This document shows, piece by piece, positions 55,111 through 64,000 of a DNA stretch of 64,000 nucleotides. This stretch comes from Mailhella massiliensis (GTDB taxonomy: Bacteria; Desulfobacterota; Desulfovibrionia; Desulfovibrionales; Desulfovibrionaceae): NCBI RefSeq assembly GCF_900155525.1, contig NZ_LT706937.1, forward strand, positions 95,658-159,657, in the 5' to 3' direction. Made by a program: the position numbers and the translations under genes. Every line of letters begins with the position of its first letter. Position 1 is the first letter of the stretch. The notes under the pieces were generated by a model, which had not been told where the DNA came from, did no database searches, and saw nothing but the letters and a program-made list of their open reading frames with translations.

Positions 55111-56318
55111 CGCAGAGCTGCCTCCAGAACAGCGGCTACCGTAGATCCTGCCGTAACATCAAGTGCCAGAATACGGCTTCCGTCCAGGTAAAGTGCCCTT
55201 TCCGCCGCGTCCATAATGGCCAGTGCCATGCGGCGGGGCCATGTTCCATCGCGCAGTTCCGGTTCCAGCAGTCCTCCCGTCGCCGACGAGGCCACACTTT
55301 CGGCAACAAGAATGCGCCGCCCCGTCTTTACATCGAAACGCTCGGGCAGTCTGTCCGCACATTCCAGCAACAGCCCGCGTGCATCATCCCCTGCTGAAAG
55401 TACAGCTTCCGCCAGCTTTTTCAGAAGGCGCTCCTCCTCCTGCCTCACATCAAGACGACTGCGTCCTTCCTGAGCCGACTCATTGTCCAGTCCATGGTGA
55501 GAACGGAACCGTGCATAGTCAAGAAGGCAATCCTTCATGGAACCGGGACGGGAAAAATCCAGCGGCAGACCGTGATGATAAAGAAAAAGCGCTTCCCTTA
55601 TGCCGAAAGCAGTACGCGGGGCGTCGATAAACAGGGGTTTCTGCATGGCCCTCACCAGCCCGCCTATATTCTGCGGATTGGAACCGCCTATACCGAACTG
55701 CCCCTGTCGTATGCGCCGGAGCGAGGCCTGCCCGCTCTGTTCTTCCTCATGCTTTCCGTCGTCATCCGCCTTCTTGTTGTGGCGGGATACCAGTCCTTTC
55801 TCCGCACCGCAAATAAACTCGCACAATCCGCCGGAGGTGATGGGCGTCACGGCAACAAAGCCTTCTTCCACACGCTCACAGGGAAGAAGCACCTGCCGCA
55901 GACGATGATCCACAAAGTCCGTCCCTACGGTAAAATAGTTTCCATAGGCTTTTTCCACTTCTTCACGAATCATGTTCTTTTCTTCCGCAGAGGCCAATTT
56001 TGCACGTTCCTCTCCATTCAGCACAGCACGCATCTGAGCGTACACTCCGGCTGTTTTTGCACCTCCTTCCCCATAGTCGAGTGCCAGCCGTACACCACGG
56101 GACATAAGTGTCCTTACGGAAACATAAGGAGCATCCCATGCCTTTTTTTCCGTAATCCGCACACCGGAGAGTTTCGTATTGGAATTGACCGTCTTGGAAG
56201 AAAAATGAATCAATGCAGAAGAAACTTCGGCATACTCTTCAAAAGAATAAGACTTCCATCCCTTTTCCCCATGCTTCTTTTCTTCGACATTCTGCCCAAT
56301 GGCTTCGGCATCATCCAT
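55107..56318 (-). CDS. cas8f: Cascade large subunit Cas8f (Csy1)
   Basis: A 403-residue protein, the PAM-reading subunit. FGIGGSNPQNIGGLVRAMQKPLF contains the Csy1 signature GGSNPQN(I)G, and ALFLYHHGLPLDFSR is also typical. The region 45-70 (SSKTVNSNTKLSGVRITEKKA) is Ser/Thr-rich. It lies 5 bp after cas2-3 and overlaps cas5f. Sequence outside these motifs looks divergent. Confidence 0.92.
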   Translation of the reverse strand: MDDAEAIGQNVEEKKHGEKGWKSYSFEEYAEVSSALIHFSSKTVNSNTKLSGVRITEKKAWDAPYVSVRTLMSRGVRLALDYGEGGAKTAGVYAQMRAVLNGEERAKLASAEEKNMIREEVEKAYGNYFTVGTDFVDHRLRQVLLPCERVEEGFVAVTPITSGGLCEFICGAEKGLVSRHNKKADDDGKHEEEQSGQASLRRIRQGQFGIGGSNPQNIGGLVRAMQKPLFIDAPRTAFGIREALFLYHHGLPLDFSRPGSMKDCLLDYARFRSHHGLDNESAQEGRSRLDVRQEEERLLKKLAEAVLSAGDDARGLLLECADRLPERFDVKTGRRILVAESVASSATGGLLEPELRDGTWPRRMALAIMDAAERALYLDGSRILALDVTAGSTVAAVLEAALR

Positions 56319-56323
56319 ATTTT

Positions 56324-59300
56324 TTACTCCATATCCGTTATCATCCTTTTTATTCCAAAGCCTTCATCATACTCCCATCTCACATGTACGACTTCACCAT
56401 TTTTTATATTATCATAATTTTGTAATTCTACTATCATGGATTTTTCGCCATGTACACCCATTTTTTCACATAACAGACACATTTCATCTACGTTAAGATT
56501 AAGCCATGCATTCTCTGGTGCAGAAGCAACAGTCCAGAATCGTTCATCTCTTGCCAGCCAGTCCTCTTTCGGACCTTTTGGTCCGGCACGCACGATCAAT
56601 TCTTCAAACACGGTTCCGTCGTCATCACTTCGAGCACGCCACACGCTCGTCGTTCCGCTTCTATCACGAAGCGGAGTATCCTTGTAAATACGCTCGGAAA
56701 GAAGTTGTGCCGGAACAATGCTGCTGGAAAAAAGCCTCCTTCCTCCCTCCAGGGCGAAATATTCCCGCAGGCGTTCCATGATGGCACGGTCGTCCCTTCG
56801 CGCCAGACCGCACCATTCCGTATTCAGGCGAAGTGCTGCTGAAACGGCAAGCGTTTCGCCGTTCCACGGAAGCAGTCTGCCCAGATCATGCGTTTCATAC
56901 CTGCTCCTTCTGCCCGGCCTCTCGTACCCCGGCCAGCAAAAGGCCGGAAGCATATGGCGCCCTCTCTCCTCATTGCGGCAATGCCTCCAGTTGAACTGCA
57001 GTACCGCGATGTTGGGCGTATGACAGGGAGTGCAGCGATGCCGGTTGACACGCCCTGCTGTCTGCACCAGAGATTGGGCACTGGACACGTCTATGACTGC
57101 CCAGTCGAAATCGTGATCACGCCCCACTTCCTCCACAGGCGTGGCCACAACCACAAAGGGGACATCCTCGCCGCTGCGGGCGGCCTGCTCCAGTATCGCA
57201 TGAACCTCGGCATCCTCCGTGATATGGCCTTCGCCTCCTGCACGGGAAAGAAGAAAATCAAGCCGCAGCTCTTTGTAAAAACGGGCTATTTTCCAGTCGT
57301 TGCCATGATAACAGGCCACGCGGGCAAAAGGCAGAGAGACGGCAAGAAACCTGGCTGTGTCCACGGCGGTAGCCACGTTGGCTACACGGACAAGGCCGAA
57401 GGAATAGCGCGTGCCTGTACTCCTGTCGGCAAGAGCATGGGCGGCATGCAGATCAAGTACCGCCCGCAGCACGGCTTCCTGCCAGCCTTTTTCATGCTCT
57501 TCCACACGGTACAGGCGCGCCATACGACAGGCTTTCTCCCGATGCAGTGCCTCAAGCTGCGCCTGCACACGGCGTTCATAATCCAGTCGTGCCGTTTTTC
57601 CCCGTTCCATGGGATCAAGGGCTGCGGGAAATGCCCTGCTTTCAGGAGCAAGCAGATTATCCACAAATGCTCTGACATAAAGAGTTCCTTCCCCGGCCCC
57701 TCCCCTCAGCAATCTGGACATCTCCGCACCAGAGGCATAGGCATCCTCTACAGCCTCAGCCACAGGGCGGGACAACGTAGCCGTGGAACAGATCACATTG
57801 CGCCCGAAAAAAGCACTCCACTGTACCAGCCGCAGTACCGCAACCAGCGCCTCGGGTTCGTAGGAATCAACCTCATCCAGCACCAAATCTGCGCTCATGA
57901 GGCGCAGAAGCGCTTTGACGTGATGCCCCTGCAACTGCGGTTCTCCCGCTGCGACAAGATAGTCAATGGTGGAAACTAAAAGAGGTGCTCCCAGTACACG
58001 CTTTTCCTGCGGACGGGAAAAAAATGGCTCCAGCCAGGTCGGTAATGTCCAGTGCCCTCCGAAAGTCGCTGCCTCCATTTCCGCAATGTTGCCGTCGTCG
58101 TCATTCCAGCCGTCAGCGCAGTTCTCTTCCGCAGCACGGAACAGGGCACAACTTACCGCGTCGCCCACCACCGTAGCCATATCCTCATCCGTTATGCCGA
58201 GCTGCTTCTTCAGCGCAGCCCCCGTCTGCAGTGTCAGGCTGCGCAGGTTCAAAGCAATGGAAAGGCGAGGTTCCGCCATACGGGAAAGAATGCATGCCGC
58301 CCGTACGTTCATACGGGTCTTGCCGCTGCCGGTTCCCGCCATATTGAAAAGCAGCACGCCGCATTCCGGGTAATCCTCCCTTATCTGCCCGAGAGCATCG
58401 GCCGCAACATCCTGCCAGAAAAAACGCCCCGGTCCGGCATGGTGCATCACTGCCTCCAGAGCAGAGGGAGAAAGTCCGTCCAGTTCCCTGTCCGGCTGCC
58501 GTACAAGAAATGCCATACGGTAAAGTACATCCGCAGCGCGCGTCGACACCATCCGTACATGCTGTTCCAGGCGCTGATTCAGCCCTCCAGCCCCATTTCC
58601 GCTGTTGGCAAACATGCGTTTCAGTTCCGTATCCGAAGGCATATTCACGGCGGATACGGTATGATCCGCAAAAATCAGCGCAGCACGCGCGTAGAGAAAA
58701 AGAGCCCTCCAGTAAGCCGTATTCTCTTCTCCCTGATACCGCTCCGCCAAGTTCTCCAGACGGCGATGCAGGCGATGCACCTCATCCATAAGGCTTTCCT
58801 CAACATCTCCCCATGGACTGAACAGATCCTTAAGTTCTTCCGGGCTGATGAAACTTCCCTTCCGTACCAGTCTTCCTTCCGGCGAAGGCAGTTCTGAAGA
58901 AAAAAGTCCGTGATGCAAAGCAATAAGGGCATCCAAACATTCTCCGGCAGAGGAAATGCCGTAGCGAGAGGCATTGCAGAGCGTTCTTTCGCCAAGGCGT
59001 GTCTCCGTATAACGTATCTTCTCCAGCCCTTCCCATGCCTGCCGCCAGCTTTTTCCTCGGCGCAGTTCTCCCCATAGCATGCGGGAAATCCATTCATGGC
59101 GCACGGCGTCGGATTTTTCCGCAAGTTTTCTCAGCTTTTTCTGAAATTTGCATGAGCCTTTTCCCAAATCGTGCAGCAAACCGGCAAGGCGTACCAGAAG
59201 ACCGGCCACACGCAGCCACTCTGGAAAAAGTCCGGCAGGCGCTTTTTTTCGGCGACGCCCTGCGGGAAATCTGCCGTCCGGTCCGAAGTTACGGCGCGAC

Positions 59301-59530
59301 CCTACAATCCACAAAAGCTTCATTCGCCGCCCGCCGTCATTCCGATAACAGGCCACCGCCGTCTGTCTTGTGGCTTCCGAGGCAAGTGCCGTACGCACCT
59401 GCTGAAGCCCCTCCTCCGTCATGGGAGAAAGCCAGCATCGCTCTCCCGCCCGCAACGCATAACTGTCCAAGATTCTGCGTGTCCGGCGAACCGCCTTCCT
59501 GCAACATGCAGAAATAAAAACCACATGCAC
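56324..59530 (-). CDS. cas3f: Cas2-Cas3 fusion helicase-nuclease, I-F type
   Basis: A 1068-residue protein. The N-terminal Cas2-like domain (1-95) starts MHVVFISACCRKAVRRTRRI. The HD nuclease has LLHDLGKGSCKF (H120, D121) and LIFADHTVS (about 288). The helicase shows Walker A AGTGSGKTRMN (398-405) and the DEVD box in LVLDEVDSYEP (552-555), with HRCTP...-type motif VI near AGRVNRHRCT. It is recruited by Cascade to shred target DNA and also helps Cas1. I use the GTG at 59530, which aligns with known starts; GGGGG lies 5 bases ahead. First cas gene. Confidence 0.95.
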   Translation of the reverse strand: MHVVFISACCRKAVRRTRRILDSYALRAGERCWLSPMTEEGLQQVRTALASEATRQTAVACYRNDGGRRMKLLWIVGSRRNFGPDGRFPAGRRRKKAPAGLFPEWLRVAGLLVRLAGLLHDLGKGSCKFQKKLRKLAEKSDAVRHEWISRMLWGELRRGKSWRQAWEGLEKIRYTETRLGERTLCNASRYGISSAGECLDALIALHHGLFSSELPSPEGRLVRKGSFISPEELKDLFSPWGDVEESLMDEVHRLHRRLENLAERYQGEENTAYWRALFLYARAALIFADHTVSAVNMPSDTELKRMFANSGNGAGGLNQRLEQHVRMVSTRAADVLYRMAFLVRQPDRELDGLSPSALEAVMHHAGPGRFFWQDVAADALGQIREDYPECGVLLFNMAGTGSGKTRMNVRAACILSRMAEPRLSIALNLRSLTLQTGAALKKQLGITDEDMATVVGDAVSCALFRAAEENCADGWNDDDGNIAEMEAATFGGHWTLPTWLEPFFSRPQEKRVLGAPLLVSTIDYLVAAGEPQLQGHHVKALLRLMSADLVLDEVDSYEPEALVAVLRLVQWSAFFGRNVICSTATLSRPVAEAVEDAYASGAEMSRLLRGGAGEGTLYVRAFVDNLLAPESRAFPAALDPMERGKTARLDYERRVQAQLEALHREKACRMARLYRVEEHEKGWQEAVLRAVLDLHAAHALADRSTGTRYSFGLVRVANVATAVDTARFLAVSLPFARVACYHGNDWKIARFYKELRLDFLLSRAGGEGHITEDAEVHAILEQAARSGEDVPFVVVATPVEEVGRDHDFDWAVIDVSSAQSLVQTAGRVNRHRCTPCHTPNIAVLQFNWRHCRNEERGRHMLPAFCWPGYERPGRRSRYETHDLGRLLPWNGETLAVSAALRLNTEWCGLARRDDRAIMERLREYFALEGGRRLFSSSIVPAQLLSERIYKDTPLRDRSGTTSVWRARSDDDGTVFEELIVRAGPKGPKEDWLARDERFWTVASAPENAWLNLNVDEMCLLCEKMGVHGEKSMIVELQNYDNIKNGEVVHVRWEYDEGFGIKRMITDME

Positions 59531-60166
59531 CCTTGCCCCCTTTATATATGAAGTATCATAGAGTTACTTTTCCTCTTTCTTCTTGGAAAAACTTTTAGCG
59601 AGTTCAAGCAAGCATAGAAAATCCCCTCTCCCCTTTCAACAGGAAAACACATCTACGCTACTCGAAAAAGCATTGCCATAATACAAAAGTCTTAATCCCC
59701 GTGCTCCATAATCTTCTTATTCCTGCACAGTCTGCTCCCCGTCTGACTTTTCTCAAAATCTTCCGCAGAACCAAAACATTCACAATCTCGCATCGGTCAT
59801 CTTTCCGCATATCGCTGTTCTCAAAAACGGCCCTCCTCTGACGACGTTTTCCCCATCTTTTTTCCACGTCAAAAAAAAAACATCCCGGCTGTTACTTCAA
59901 GATTTCCGTGCTGTACGAGAATATACAATACATTTCCGTTCCGCCCCAAGGCTTTTCCGGCATGAGGAGATGCCGGGCACGGCATCGGCGCGTGCAACCG
60001 GCCTCCTCTTCTTCCCAAGAAGCTTGATTTTATTACACAGTGCGGGCACTTGCGCACAACTCACCCCCTGCGCTCACGCTGGACATGGCACAAGAAAGTG
60101 ATACGTTTCTGTCATCATTTCCACCCGCTTCAAAAAAAACAGCAAGCCCCTGCCGTGGAGGAGACC
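59531..60166. other. AT-rich intergenic region upstream of cas2-3
   Basis: About 640 bp between divergent cas and MATE genes. A TATGAT-like -10 lies close to cas2-3 (minus strand, about 59560). A leftward open frame at 59658-59867 (69 codons) has no recognisable content and I do not call it. The T/A run at 59870-59880 is striking but unexplained. Confidence 0.45.
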
Positions 60167-61546
60167 ATGGGACATTCCCAGCACATGGATATGCTGCATG
60201 GCCCGCTGATGGGCAAACTCATTCTGTTTGCCCTTCCCATCGCTTTCAGCAGCATCTTGCAGCAGTTATTTATTTCCGCGAATGTCGCCGTCGTCGGTCA
60301 TTTCGTCAGCGCCCAGGCCATGGCGGCCGTGGGCGGCAACGGCCCCATCGTCAACCTCATCATCAACCTCTTTCTCGGTCTTTCCGTCGGGGCGAACGTG
60401 GTCATTGCCCGGTACGTCGGCCGGGAAGATGAAGAAGGCTGCCAGTCGGCAGTACATACCGTCATGGCCGTCTCCATACTGAGCGGTCTCTTTCTGCTTG
60501 TCGCCGGGCAGGTGCTCGCACCTTTCATGCTGAAGCTCGTGGATGTGCCGGAAGACGTCATGGATCTGGCGGTACTGTACCTGCGGATATACTTCCTCGG
60601 TATGCCGTGCATCATGGTCTACAACTTCGGCGCGGCGGTACTGCGCAGCGTGGGCGATACGAAACGCCCCATGTACAGTCTGATCGCGGCGGGCATCGTC
60701 AACGTCACGCTGAGCCTTGTTCTTGTGCTGGTCTTCAACATGGGCGTCGCCGGTGTCGGTCTGGCCACGCTGGCGGGCAACGTCGTCAGTTCCGGGCTCG
60801 TGGTCTACTTTCTTCTGAATGAAGACGACCTGATCCGCCTCTCTCTGCGCAAGCTGTCCATCGCCAGAGTACACCTTGTCAGAGTCATCAAGATAGGCGC
60901 CCCGGCGGGCCTTCAGGGCATGATCTTCTCCCTGTCCAACGTCTGCATTCTCTCCGGCATCAACGGTTTCGGTTCCAGCACGGCGGCAGGCTCCGCCACG
61001 GCCATCAACTTCGAATTCATCTCCTACTTCTTCATCAACGCCTTCTGCCAGGCAACGGTTACCTTCACCAGCCAGAACTACGCCATGTGCCGCCTCAGCC
61101 GGTGCAGGAAAATCTTCCGCGAAGCCATGACCTGCGGCATTCTGCTTTCCGGCGCAACCTGCCTCATCTTCACTCTGGGGGCGGCCTGGTTCACCGGATT
61201 CTATACCAGCGATCCGGAAGTCATACGCCATTCGGTAACGCGGGTCTCCATCGTGGAAAGTATGCAGTGGCTTTCGGCAACCTATGAAATCAGCGGCGCG
61301 GCCCTGCGCGGCATGGGCATATCCATGCTCCCGGCCATCGTCACCCTCGTCGGCTCCTGCATTCTGCGCATCGTGTGGGTCTATTCCGTCTTCCGCATGG
61401 TTCCCACCTACGAAATGCTGCTCTCCGTCTACCCCGTTTCGTGGGCCATCACCGGCCTCATCATGCTTGTCGCCTACTTCCTCATCCGTAAAAAGCTGTT
61501 CTCCGAACGCTCCGAAGGCGGTTACTGCAAGCCTCTGGACTTCTAG
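60167..61546 (+). CDS. MATE family efflux transporter
   Basis: A 459-residue, 12-helix multidrug/toxin exporter. GPLMGKLILFALPIAFSSILQQLF starts the first bundle; VVGHFVSAQAMAAVGGNGPI and GLSVGANVVIARYVGREDEE are MATE signatures. The second half repeats them (IKIGAPAGLQGMIFSLSN; INFEFISYFFINAFCQATVTF). It resembles the DinF/NorM-like clade of anaerobes and probably uses Na+ or H+. The ATG at 60167 has GGAGGAG ahead; the frame is open 39 codons upstream. Substrate unknown. Confidence 0.92.
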   Translation: MGHSQHMDMLHGPLMGKLILFALPIAFSSILQQLFISANVAVVGHFVSAQAMAAVGGNGPIVNLIINLFLGLSVGANVVIARYVGREDEEGCQSAVHTVMAVSILSGLFLLVAGQVLAPFMLKLVDVPEDVMDLAVLYLRIYFLGMPCIMVYNFGAAVLRSVGDTKRPMYSLIAAGIVNVTLSLVLVLVFNMGVAGVGLATLAGNVVSSGLVVYFLLNEDDLIRLSLRKLSIARVHLVRVIKIGAPAGLQGMIFSLSNVCILSGINGFGSSTAAGSATAINFEFISYFFINAFCQATVTFTSQNYAMCRLSRCRKIFREAMTCGILLSGATCLIFTLGAAWFTGFYTSDPEVIRHSVTRVSIVESMQWLSATYEISGAALRGMGISMLPAIVTLVGSCILRIVWVYSVFRMVPTYEMLLSVYPVSWAITGLIMLVAYFLIRKKLFSERSEGGYCKPLDF

Positions 61547-61869
61547 CGAGTCCCCCCTTCTCCTCAGCCGGCCGCCGGAAAAAGCCCGAGCCCGGTAAAA
61601 ACACATCTTCCCCCTGCCGGAACGCGCCGCTCTCCGTCAGGGGGAATTTTGCAGCCGGTCCATTCCGGCACAACGCCTGCGTCCGTTCTTACGGCACGAT
61701 CAGGCAACTATTTGAGGCGATCACACCTTTATTTCCGTCTTCTCTCCTTTTAACATCACAGGCAGAATCTCCCGTGCGCGAAACGCGGGGCTTCTCCCCG
61801 CCGCGCTCCGTACCGTCTGTCCTGCCGGAACGACGTTCCGCCTCCGTTCCGGCGCTCTGGAGGAACACC
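61547..61869. other. Intergenic region between MATE and DUF362 genes
   Basis: About 320 bp, holding a terminator near 61607-61650 and the promoter of the DUF362 gene. Nothing else is supported. Confidence 0.5.
61607..61650 (+). terminator. Terminator after the MATE gene
   Basis: TTCCCCCTG (61608-61616) pairs with CAGGGGGAA (61638-61646), followed by TTTT. Confidence 0.75.
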
Positions 61870-62829
61870 ATGAGCATTTCCCGTCGAAGCTTCGTCAAAC
61901 AGGGGCTTCTTGCCGCCGGAGCCGTGGCTACCGGCCTTGTTCCCTCTCCCGCCCCGGGTTCATCCCACATTCCCAAAGTCTATTTCAGCAGAGAACTCAG
62001 CGCAGAAAGCCTGCTCAGGCTGTACGGCATGGTCAGCCGGAGCATCACCGGCAGGGTGGCCGTCAAGCTGCATACCGGGGAACCGGACGGGCCCAACATT
62101 CTGCCCCGGGAATGGGTCAAGGCTTTTCTTGCCGAAGTTCCGCAGGCAGCCATCGTGGAATGCAACGTGCTGTACGACAGCCCCCGACAGACCACGGAAG
62201 GGCACCGCAGAACGCTGGAACAGAACGGATGGACCGGCTTCACCACCGTGGACATCATGGATGAGGACGGCGATACCCCGCTCCCCGTCCGGGGCGGCAG
62301 GCATCTCAAGGAAGTGGCCGTGGGGAGCCACCTGCTCCATTACGACTCCATGGTGGTGCTCACGCATTTCAAGGGGCATGTCATGGGCGGCTTCGGCGGT
62401 TCCCTCAAGAATATCTCCATAGGCTGTGCCTCAGGAAAAACGGGAAAACGCCAGATACACAGCGATGGAAACCGGCTCTGGGTCGGAGGCCCGCTGTTCA
62501 TGGAACGTATGGCGGAAGGCGGCAAGGCTGTCGCCGACTACTTCGGCAACCGCATCACCTACATCAACGTGCTCAGAAACATGTCCGTCAGCTGCGACTG
62601 CGAGGGGGTGAACGCCGAACCGGTACGCCTGCCCGATCTGGGGATTCTCGCCTCTACGGATCTTCTCGCCATCGACAAGGCTTCCGTGGACATGATCTAT
62701 GCCCTGCCGGAAGAGATTCGCGCTCCCATGGTGGAACGCATCGAATCCCGTTCCGGCCTGCGGCAGCTCTCCGCCATGAAGGAACTGGGCATGGGGAGCG
62801 AGCGGTATGAACTTGTCACCGTCTCATAA
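61870..62829 (+). CDS. Tat-exported DUF362 family protein
   Basis: A 319-residue protein. SISRRSFVKQGLLAAGAVATGL is a Tat signal (twin Arg at 5-6), so a folded, perhaps metal-containing protein is exported. VAVKLHTGEPDGPNILPREWV, VVLTHFKGHVMGGFGGSLKNISIGCASG and DLGILASTDLLAIDKASVDMIY are typical of DUF362. It lacks the C-terminal 2[4Fe-4S] domain found in many relatives, although SCDCEGV offers two Cys. Function unknown. The ATG at 61870 has GGAGG ahead. Monocistronic with a terminator after it. Confidence 0.9.
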   Translation: MSISRRSFVKQGLLAAGAVATGLVPSPAPGSSHIPKVYFSRELSAESLLRLYGMVSRSITGRVAVKLHTGEPDGPNILPREWVKAFLAEVPQAAIVECNVLYDSPRQTTEGHRRTLEQNGWTGFTTVDIMDEDGDTPLPVRGGRHLKEVAVGSHLLHYDSMVVLTHFKGHVMGGFGGSLKNISIGCASGKTGKRQIHSDGNRLWVGGPLFMERMAEGGKAVADYFGNRITYINVLRNMSVSCDCEGVNAEPVRLPDLGILASTDLLAIDKASVDMIYALPEEIRAPMVERIESRSGLRQLSAMKELGMGSERYELVTVS

Positions 62830-63221
62830 GCGCCGCCTCTGCGCATGACGCCTTCAGGAGGACACATGGCGCTGCACGAGAGACAGGCCCGGGAAAGGCA
62901 GCAACACCTTTGCCCGGGCTTTTCCTGTTCCGGCCTTTTCCTCCGCCGCAGAGGCATACGCCCCCGGAGTGTGCCTGCCCGTCTCTTCCGAGAGGCAACA
63001 CGCCGTTTCTCCATGAAACGAGCTTTCCGGCCTCATCGTCCTTCTTTTCCCCGCCCTTTTCCCCCCCTTAGTCGTATGGTCCCGCCCGTTCCGGGACCGG
63101 CATAACGGACATATCCGGTCTTGAAGTCGCAAGGAGCATACGCTATGCCGATACCAGAACTCTCTTTTCCCCGCCCCGGGAAGCCTCCTCCCCGCAGAGC
63201 TCCCGCCATGGAGGCCGCCTT
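62830..63221. other. Intergenic region before the anchored protein gene
   Basis: About 390 bp with the DUF362 terminator (62885-62925). A 28-codon open frame (63145-63231) with AAGGAG ahead overlaps the next gene; it is described as a finding, not called as a gene. Confidence 0.5.
62885..62925 (+). terminator. Terminator after the DUF362 gene
   Basis: GCCCGGGAAAGG (62887-62898) pairs with CCTTTGCCCGGGC (62907-62919), followed by TTTT. Confidence 0.85.
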
Positions 63222-64000
63222 ATGTCGCTGAACATCTCCCGCAGAACGCAGGGACTCTTCGGACTGCTGATCGGCTGCGTCATCCTCTTCGGGGGGCTTC
63301 TTCTGTGGCAGACGCATTCGTTCCGCACCATGACCGAAGCCGTATCCACGCGCCCCTTCGGCCCCTTTGTTCTGGAAGGCCGATTTCTCGACAAGGGCAT
63401 TCTGCACGGAGGGCTGGAACTTCGCCTGGGCTTTCCGGGAGAACAAGGCATGGAAGAGGCCTTTCTCACCTTGAAGGGCTCCTTCCGACCCGGACTTTCC
63501 CCTTCCCTCAAGCTTCATGCCGTTCCCCCGGACAAGGCGGAAGCGGACGTATTTTTTGAGGCGGAACCGAAAGTCCGTATCGACTTCAGCATGGGGATGA
63601 CTCTCCTGAAAGCCGACATCCGCTGGAACAAAGCCACCACAGATCGCGATACGCTGGGCGAAGGCGCCATAACGGCCTGCCTTGAACCTGCGGCGGACAG
63701 CGTCGCCCGCATACGGGTGAAGGGTCGTCTTGCGCCTTCCGAAAGCCGCCTGGACAGCGGCGGATTCCTCTCTCTGGGCGAAAAAAACTTCTCCTATGCG
63801 TATGAGCCTGCCCCGCGGCGCATGGAACTTTCCTATGAAAGCGGGGGCGATATTCTGCAGGATGCCCCTCCCCTCTTCCTTTCGGGGCCTCTCCGCTTCT
63901 CGTTATCCGCCGTCGCTTCCGGGGAAGGAAACCGTCAGGAAAATCAGGCCTCCCTCGACCTGAATGCCAGAAACCTCACGCTTCCGGGCGAGGATATGCC
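63222..64000 (+). CDS. Membrane-anchored protein, partial (runs off the right edge)
   Basis: The frame opens at the ATG at 63222 (GGAGG ahead) and has no stop in the remaining 259 codons. It starts MSLNISRRTQGLFGLLIGCV with one hydrophobic segment (about 12-31), then a long periplasmic part rich in beta-type pattern (FVLEGRFLDKGILHGGLELR; MGMTLLKADIRWNK; FLSLGEKNFSYAYEP). The layout reminds me of DUF945/YdgA-like or AsmA-like envelope proteins, but I cannot assign it. The end is outside the window, so automated stop-to-stop callers may skip it. Confidence 0.75.
   Translation, partial: MSLNISRRTQGLFGLLIGCVILFGGLLLWQTHSFRTMTEAVSTRPFGPFVLEGRFLDKGILHGGLELRLGFPGEQGMEEAFLTLKGSFRPGLSPSLKLHAVPPDKAEADVFFEAEPKVRIDFSMGMTLLKADIRWNKATTDRDTLGEGAITACLEPAADSVARIRVKGRLAPSESRLDSGGFLSLGEKNFSYAYEPAPRRMELSYESGGDILQDAPPLFLSGPLRFSLSAVASGEGNRQENQASLDLNARNLTLPGEDM

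Noticed and set aside
50175-59530. Tn7-like I-F3 CRISPR transposon
   Set aside because: A full Cas2-3 and Cas1 are present and no tnsA/B/C/tniQ genes are seen, so it is an ordinary I-F1 defence system.

Overview
The window reads as a piece of a GC-rich, anaerobic, Desulfovibrionaceae-like chromosome (a gut-type sulfidogen such as Bilophila/Mailhella relatives is my inference). The pointers are a selenocysteine [NiFeSe] hydrogenase, a group A [FeFe] hydrogenase, rubrerythrin with a Fur/PerR-type regulator, a TAXI-type TRAP system beside an AprA-like flavoprotein, and a split glycine decarboxylase. All function calls come from reading the translated sequence; no database search was run.

Layout. 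1-0.8 kb: the end of an IS5-type insertion sequence cutting a TRAP solute-binding protein gene. 0.9-2.5 kb: a TIGR04076-type protein and a frameshifted MFS transporter. 2.9-6.7 kb: rubrerythrin and its Fur-family regulator, divergent from hysBA; the large subunit has an in-frame UGA (selenocysteine) followed by a SECIS-like hairpin. 6.8-13.4 kb: Bcr/CflA-type exporter, HtrA protease, FmdB-type zinc ribbon, TilS, and a queuosine operon (yhhQ-queC-queF). 13.9-20.5 kb: dicarboxylate symporter, TlyA methyltransferase, family 9 glycosyltransferase, an anchored protein with a 297-bp tandem repeat, and a TtcA/TtuA-type tRNA thiolase. 20.6-21.1 kb: a Pro-rich lipoprotein gene interrupted by Illumina adapter sequence, which is an assembly artefact. 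22.9-26.7 kb: a GltD-like flavoprotein and [FeFe] hydrogenase pair. 27.6-32.2 kb: a tandem glycine riboswitch with terminator driving gcvT-gcvH-gcvPA-gcvPB. 32.8-39.8 kb: purC-purF-purM-purL, with a PurF lacking its catalytic cysteine and a fused 1226-aa PurL resembling the Gram-positive clade. 39.9-50.2 kb: 5'-nucleotidase lipoprotein, TauE/SafE permease, and a TAXI-TRAP / AprA-like flavoprotein / Fe-S NAD(P) oxidoreductase operon with a divergent LysR regulator. 50.2-59.5 kb: a complete type I-F CRISPR-Cas system (24 repeats, 23 spacers) with cas1 placed last. 60.2-64 kb: MATE exporter, Tat-exported DUF362 protein, and an anchored protein running off the end.

How the parts fit: the periplasmic [NiFeSe] enzyme and cytoplasmic [FeFe] enzyme could together cycle hydrogen; the glycine and purine operons are linked through glycine and one-carbon units; the TRAP/flavoprotein operon looks like an import-and-reduce module for an unidentified organic anion and is the best candidate here for undescribed biology.
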